DNA of 64,000 nt, taken from the NCBI GenBank assembly GCA_024703915.1, contig CP087969.1, positions 4,216,001 through 4,280,000 on the forward strand, written 5' to 3'. The notes beneath the pieces are model-generated. The model was not told the origin of the DNA. It saw only the letters and a program-made list of their open reading frames with translations, and did not search any database. Numbering within the stretch: the first letter of the stretch is position 1; each line of letters opens with the position of its first letter. Source of the stretch: Massilia sp. H-1. Its GTDB lineage: Bacteria; Pseudomonadota; Gammaproteobacteria; Burkholderiales; Burkholderiaceae_D. Position numbers and translations under genes: made by a program. This document shows positions 62,477-64,000 of the stretch, one piece after another.

Positions 62477-63865
62477 ATGAAGGTCCCCCTGAATCAGGAT
62501 GTCGTTCTGAAAATGAGTTTGTCGAGGAGGCCCGAGTTGAAGGCGTCCGCGAGCGGGAAAACCTCTATTGTATATGCCCCCTTTGATGGGGGTGAATACA
62601 TCACTTACGATTCCAGCCAGAATTCCCCACGAGGCTTCGGGGTCAGGGTTGGCAAGACCGGGAAGTCGTATATTGTGCAGCGCGCCATCAATGGGAAGGT
62701 CACGAAATGGGTGGTGGGCAAGATCGGCGACCTGACCATCGACGAGGCGCGACAAGGCCCGGGAGGGCATCCAGATCTCCATCAAGCACGGCATCACGCC
62801 CACGAAGGTCGAGCGCGAGCGCGCCGCCAACGAGCTCACGTTGGGCGACTGCTTCGACGACTACAAGATCTACTTGGTCAAGCGAAATCCATTTACCCAA
62901 AGAGAACTCCCTGCTGTCCATGGCGAAGGGACGCTCGAAGTTCAAGGATTGGGATGACCGCAAGGTGACCTCGCTGTCGTCGAAGATGATCGTCGACCGC
63001 TTCGACGCCTTGGTTCCCGCTGGGCGCACGGCCGCCGAGGCGGCGTGCCGGTGGGCCAACGCGGCGGTCAACCGCGCCATCAAGGTGGAGGCCGAGCAGG
63101 CCAAGAGCCAGCGCCGAGAGCCGACGCTTGAATACAATCCGTTCATCACGCTCAAGACCCAAGAGATGTATCGCACTCGCGCAGCTCGCGCAGGACTACA
63201 AGCGCAAGGGCATCCGCAACCCCATGGACCCCTTGGAGAACTTGGGCAAATGGGTGCAAGCAGTGTGGAACAAGAAGGCGGCCAACCCCACCGGCGCCGA
63301 CTTTCTGCTGCTTACTCTGCTTTGGGGGATGCGCAAGACCGAGGCGAGCCAAGTCAAGTGGCGCCATCGCATCGACGCGACTGAGGCGGCCGAAAGCTCT
63401 TGGGTCGATCTGGCCAAGAGGAAGGTCTACCTGTTCGATCCGAAGAACCGCTCGGACCATGAGCTGCCGATCGCGCCGTGCGCCTTGGAGCTTCTGCGCC
63501 GACGCGACGAGGAGGGGCCCGGACGCGTGTCGAAGTGGGTCTTTCCAGCGCGCTCGTCTCGCAGCGCGACAGGCCACTATTCCGACTGCAATTCACTGCT
63601 CAAATATGTGCGAGAGGAGGCGGGCATCGACGTGCTGCGGCCTCACGACCTGCGGCGCACATTCGGCCGCATCGCGGAGGATTTGGGATTCCCGTATTCG
63701 ACCATCCAACGCCTGCTCAATCATGTGCGCATGGCCGACTCCACGGTCAGCTACTCGGAGCAGTCGTGGCCTCGCCTAGCTGAGCGTATGGAACGATTGG
63801 AGGAGGCGATCCTCGGAACCTATCCCGTCGCGCTGGCTGCGTTGCAGCCTGCTCAGCGCAGGTAG
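62477..63865 (+). CDS. Tyrosine-family site-specific integrase (frame interrupted)
   Basis: About 460 residues. N-terminal Arm-DNA-binding domain of the P4/DUF4102 type (YDSSQNSPRGFGVRVGKTGKSYIVQ, KIGDLTIDEAR). Catalytic domain: Arg I in LLWGMRKTEASQVKW, HDLRRTFG (His and Arg II), LLNHV and the nucleophile Tyr in STVSYSEQSW. All key residues are present. Indels near 62750, 62895 and 63180. It sits right after mutS and reads out of the core block, so it is probably the integrase of an element extending beyond the window. Confidence 0.9.
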
Positions 63866-64000
63866 AATTTAATTTGTGCCAAGGTTATTTCGACGAGAGG
63901 CCTCAGGCTAAGGCAACCAAGCCTGCTTCGAAAATTGCTCGATAACTTTCGGCCTTGCCTTGATCTATCAAGTTATCTGCATCCTCGACACCTGTGCCGT
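63866..64000. other. Non-coding end of window
   Basis: 135 bases after the integrase stop, AT-richer than the chromosome average here. No gene, tRNA or repeat could be recognised; an att site cannot be identified without the other end of the element. Confidence 0.4.

Overview
The window is GC-rich chromosomal DNA of a betaproteobacterium, most likely the Massilia/Telluria/Duganella group of Oxalobacteraceae. This rests on gene content and order: pyrG-kdsA-eno-ftsB, dapA-bamC, hslO with a gamma-carbonic anhydrase, a LexA-boxed imuA-imuB and dnaE2, a RoxA-type cupin, and a long GGGGTCAGGTCTGACATCC-type hairpin that I recall from this family. No rRNA, tRNA or CRISPR array was recognised.

Layout. 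0-0.8 kb: C-terminal end of an RHS/polymorphic-toxin-like protein with a translationally coupled zinc-ribbon membrane protein (candidate immunity). 1-3.3 kb (minus strand): DUF4124, pirin, OsmC and cupin genes. 3.4-5.6 kb: imuA-imuB under a LexA box. 5.8-8.2 kb: a hydrolase, two hypotheticals and a PAS-GGDEF diguanylate cyclase. 8.3-12.6 kb: Hsp20, a Do/HtrA periplasmic protease and an OmpR/EnvZ-type two-component pair, an envelope-stress-like block ending in a perfect 44-bp-arm hairpin. 12.7-17.7 kb: DUF2059, PhzF, LexA-boxed dnaE2 and a PRC-barrel gene. 17.9-21.1 kb: a secreted hydrolase, a cysteine hydrolase and a GlxA-type regulator. 21.4-26.8 kb: one giant DUF3857-transglutaminase-Sel1-TPR protein. 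26.9-28.3 kb: small accessory genes including a Mesh1-like HD hydrolase. 28.5-34.4 kb: core genes pyrG, kdsA, eno and ftsB followed by a DCC/DUF4166 operon. 34.4-38.3 kb (minus strand): LytTR two-component system and M13 metallopeptidase. 38.5-41.6 kb: small envelope, regulator and membrane genes. 41.7-44.5 kb: a FitA/VapC toxin-antitoxin pair, then a winged-helix regulator divergent from an S41 peptidase. 44.5-47.4 kb (minus strand): thioesterase, lipoprotein, hslO and gamma-carbonic anhydrase. 47.6-55.8 kb: hydrolase, PHP phosphoesterase, htpX, YrdC-family, site-2 protease, trpS, methyltransferase, dapA and bamC. 55.8-62.3 kb: Ala-rich lipoprotein, DUF7931-like, RoxA-like cupin, FKBP isomerase, an unknown secreted protein and mutS. 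62.5-63.9 kb: a tyrosine integrase, probably the edge of an integrated element that continues past the window.

The most striking property is of the sequence itself. More than 40 genes, including essential ones (eno, pyrG, trpS, dapA, kdsA, ftsH-independent core genes such as bamC), are broken by the same short scar: where the protein family requires GCCGGC (often Ala-Gly or Pro-Ala codons) the text reads GCTTAAGC, GCTTAGC, GCCTAAGC, GCCTAGC or GCTAAGC. This cannot be mass pseudogenisation. It looks like systematic consensus miscalling at a modified GCCGGC motif, that is, an indirect trace of a DNA methyltransferase. I therefore annotate interrupted genes as full-length CDS and say where they are broken.
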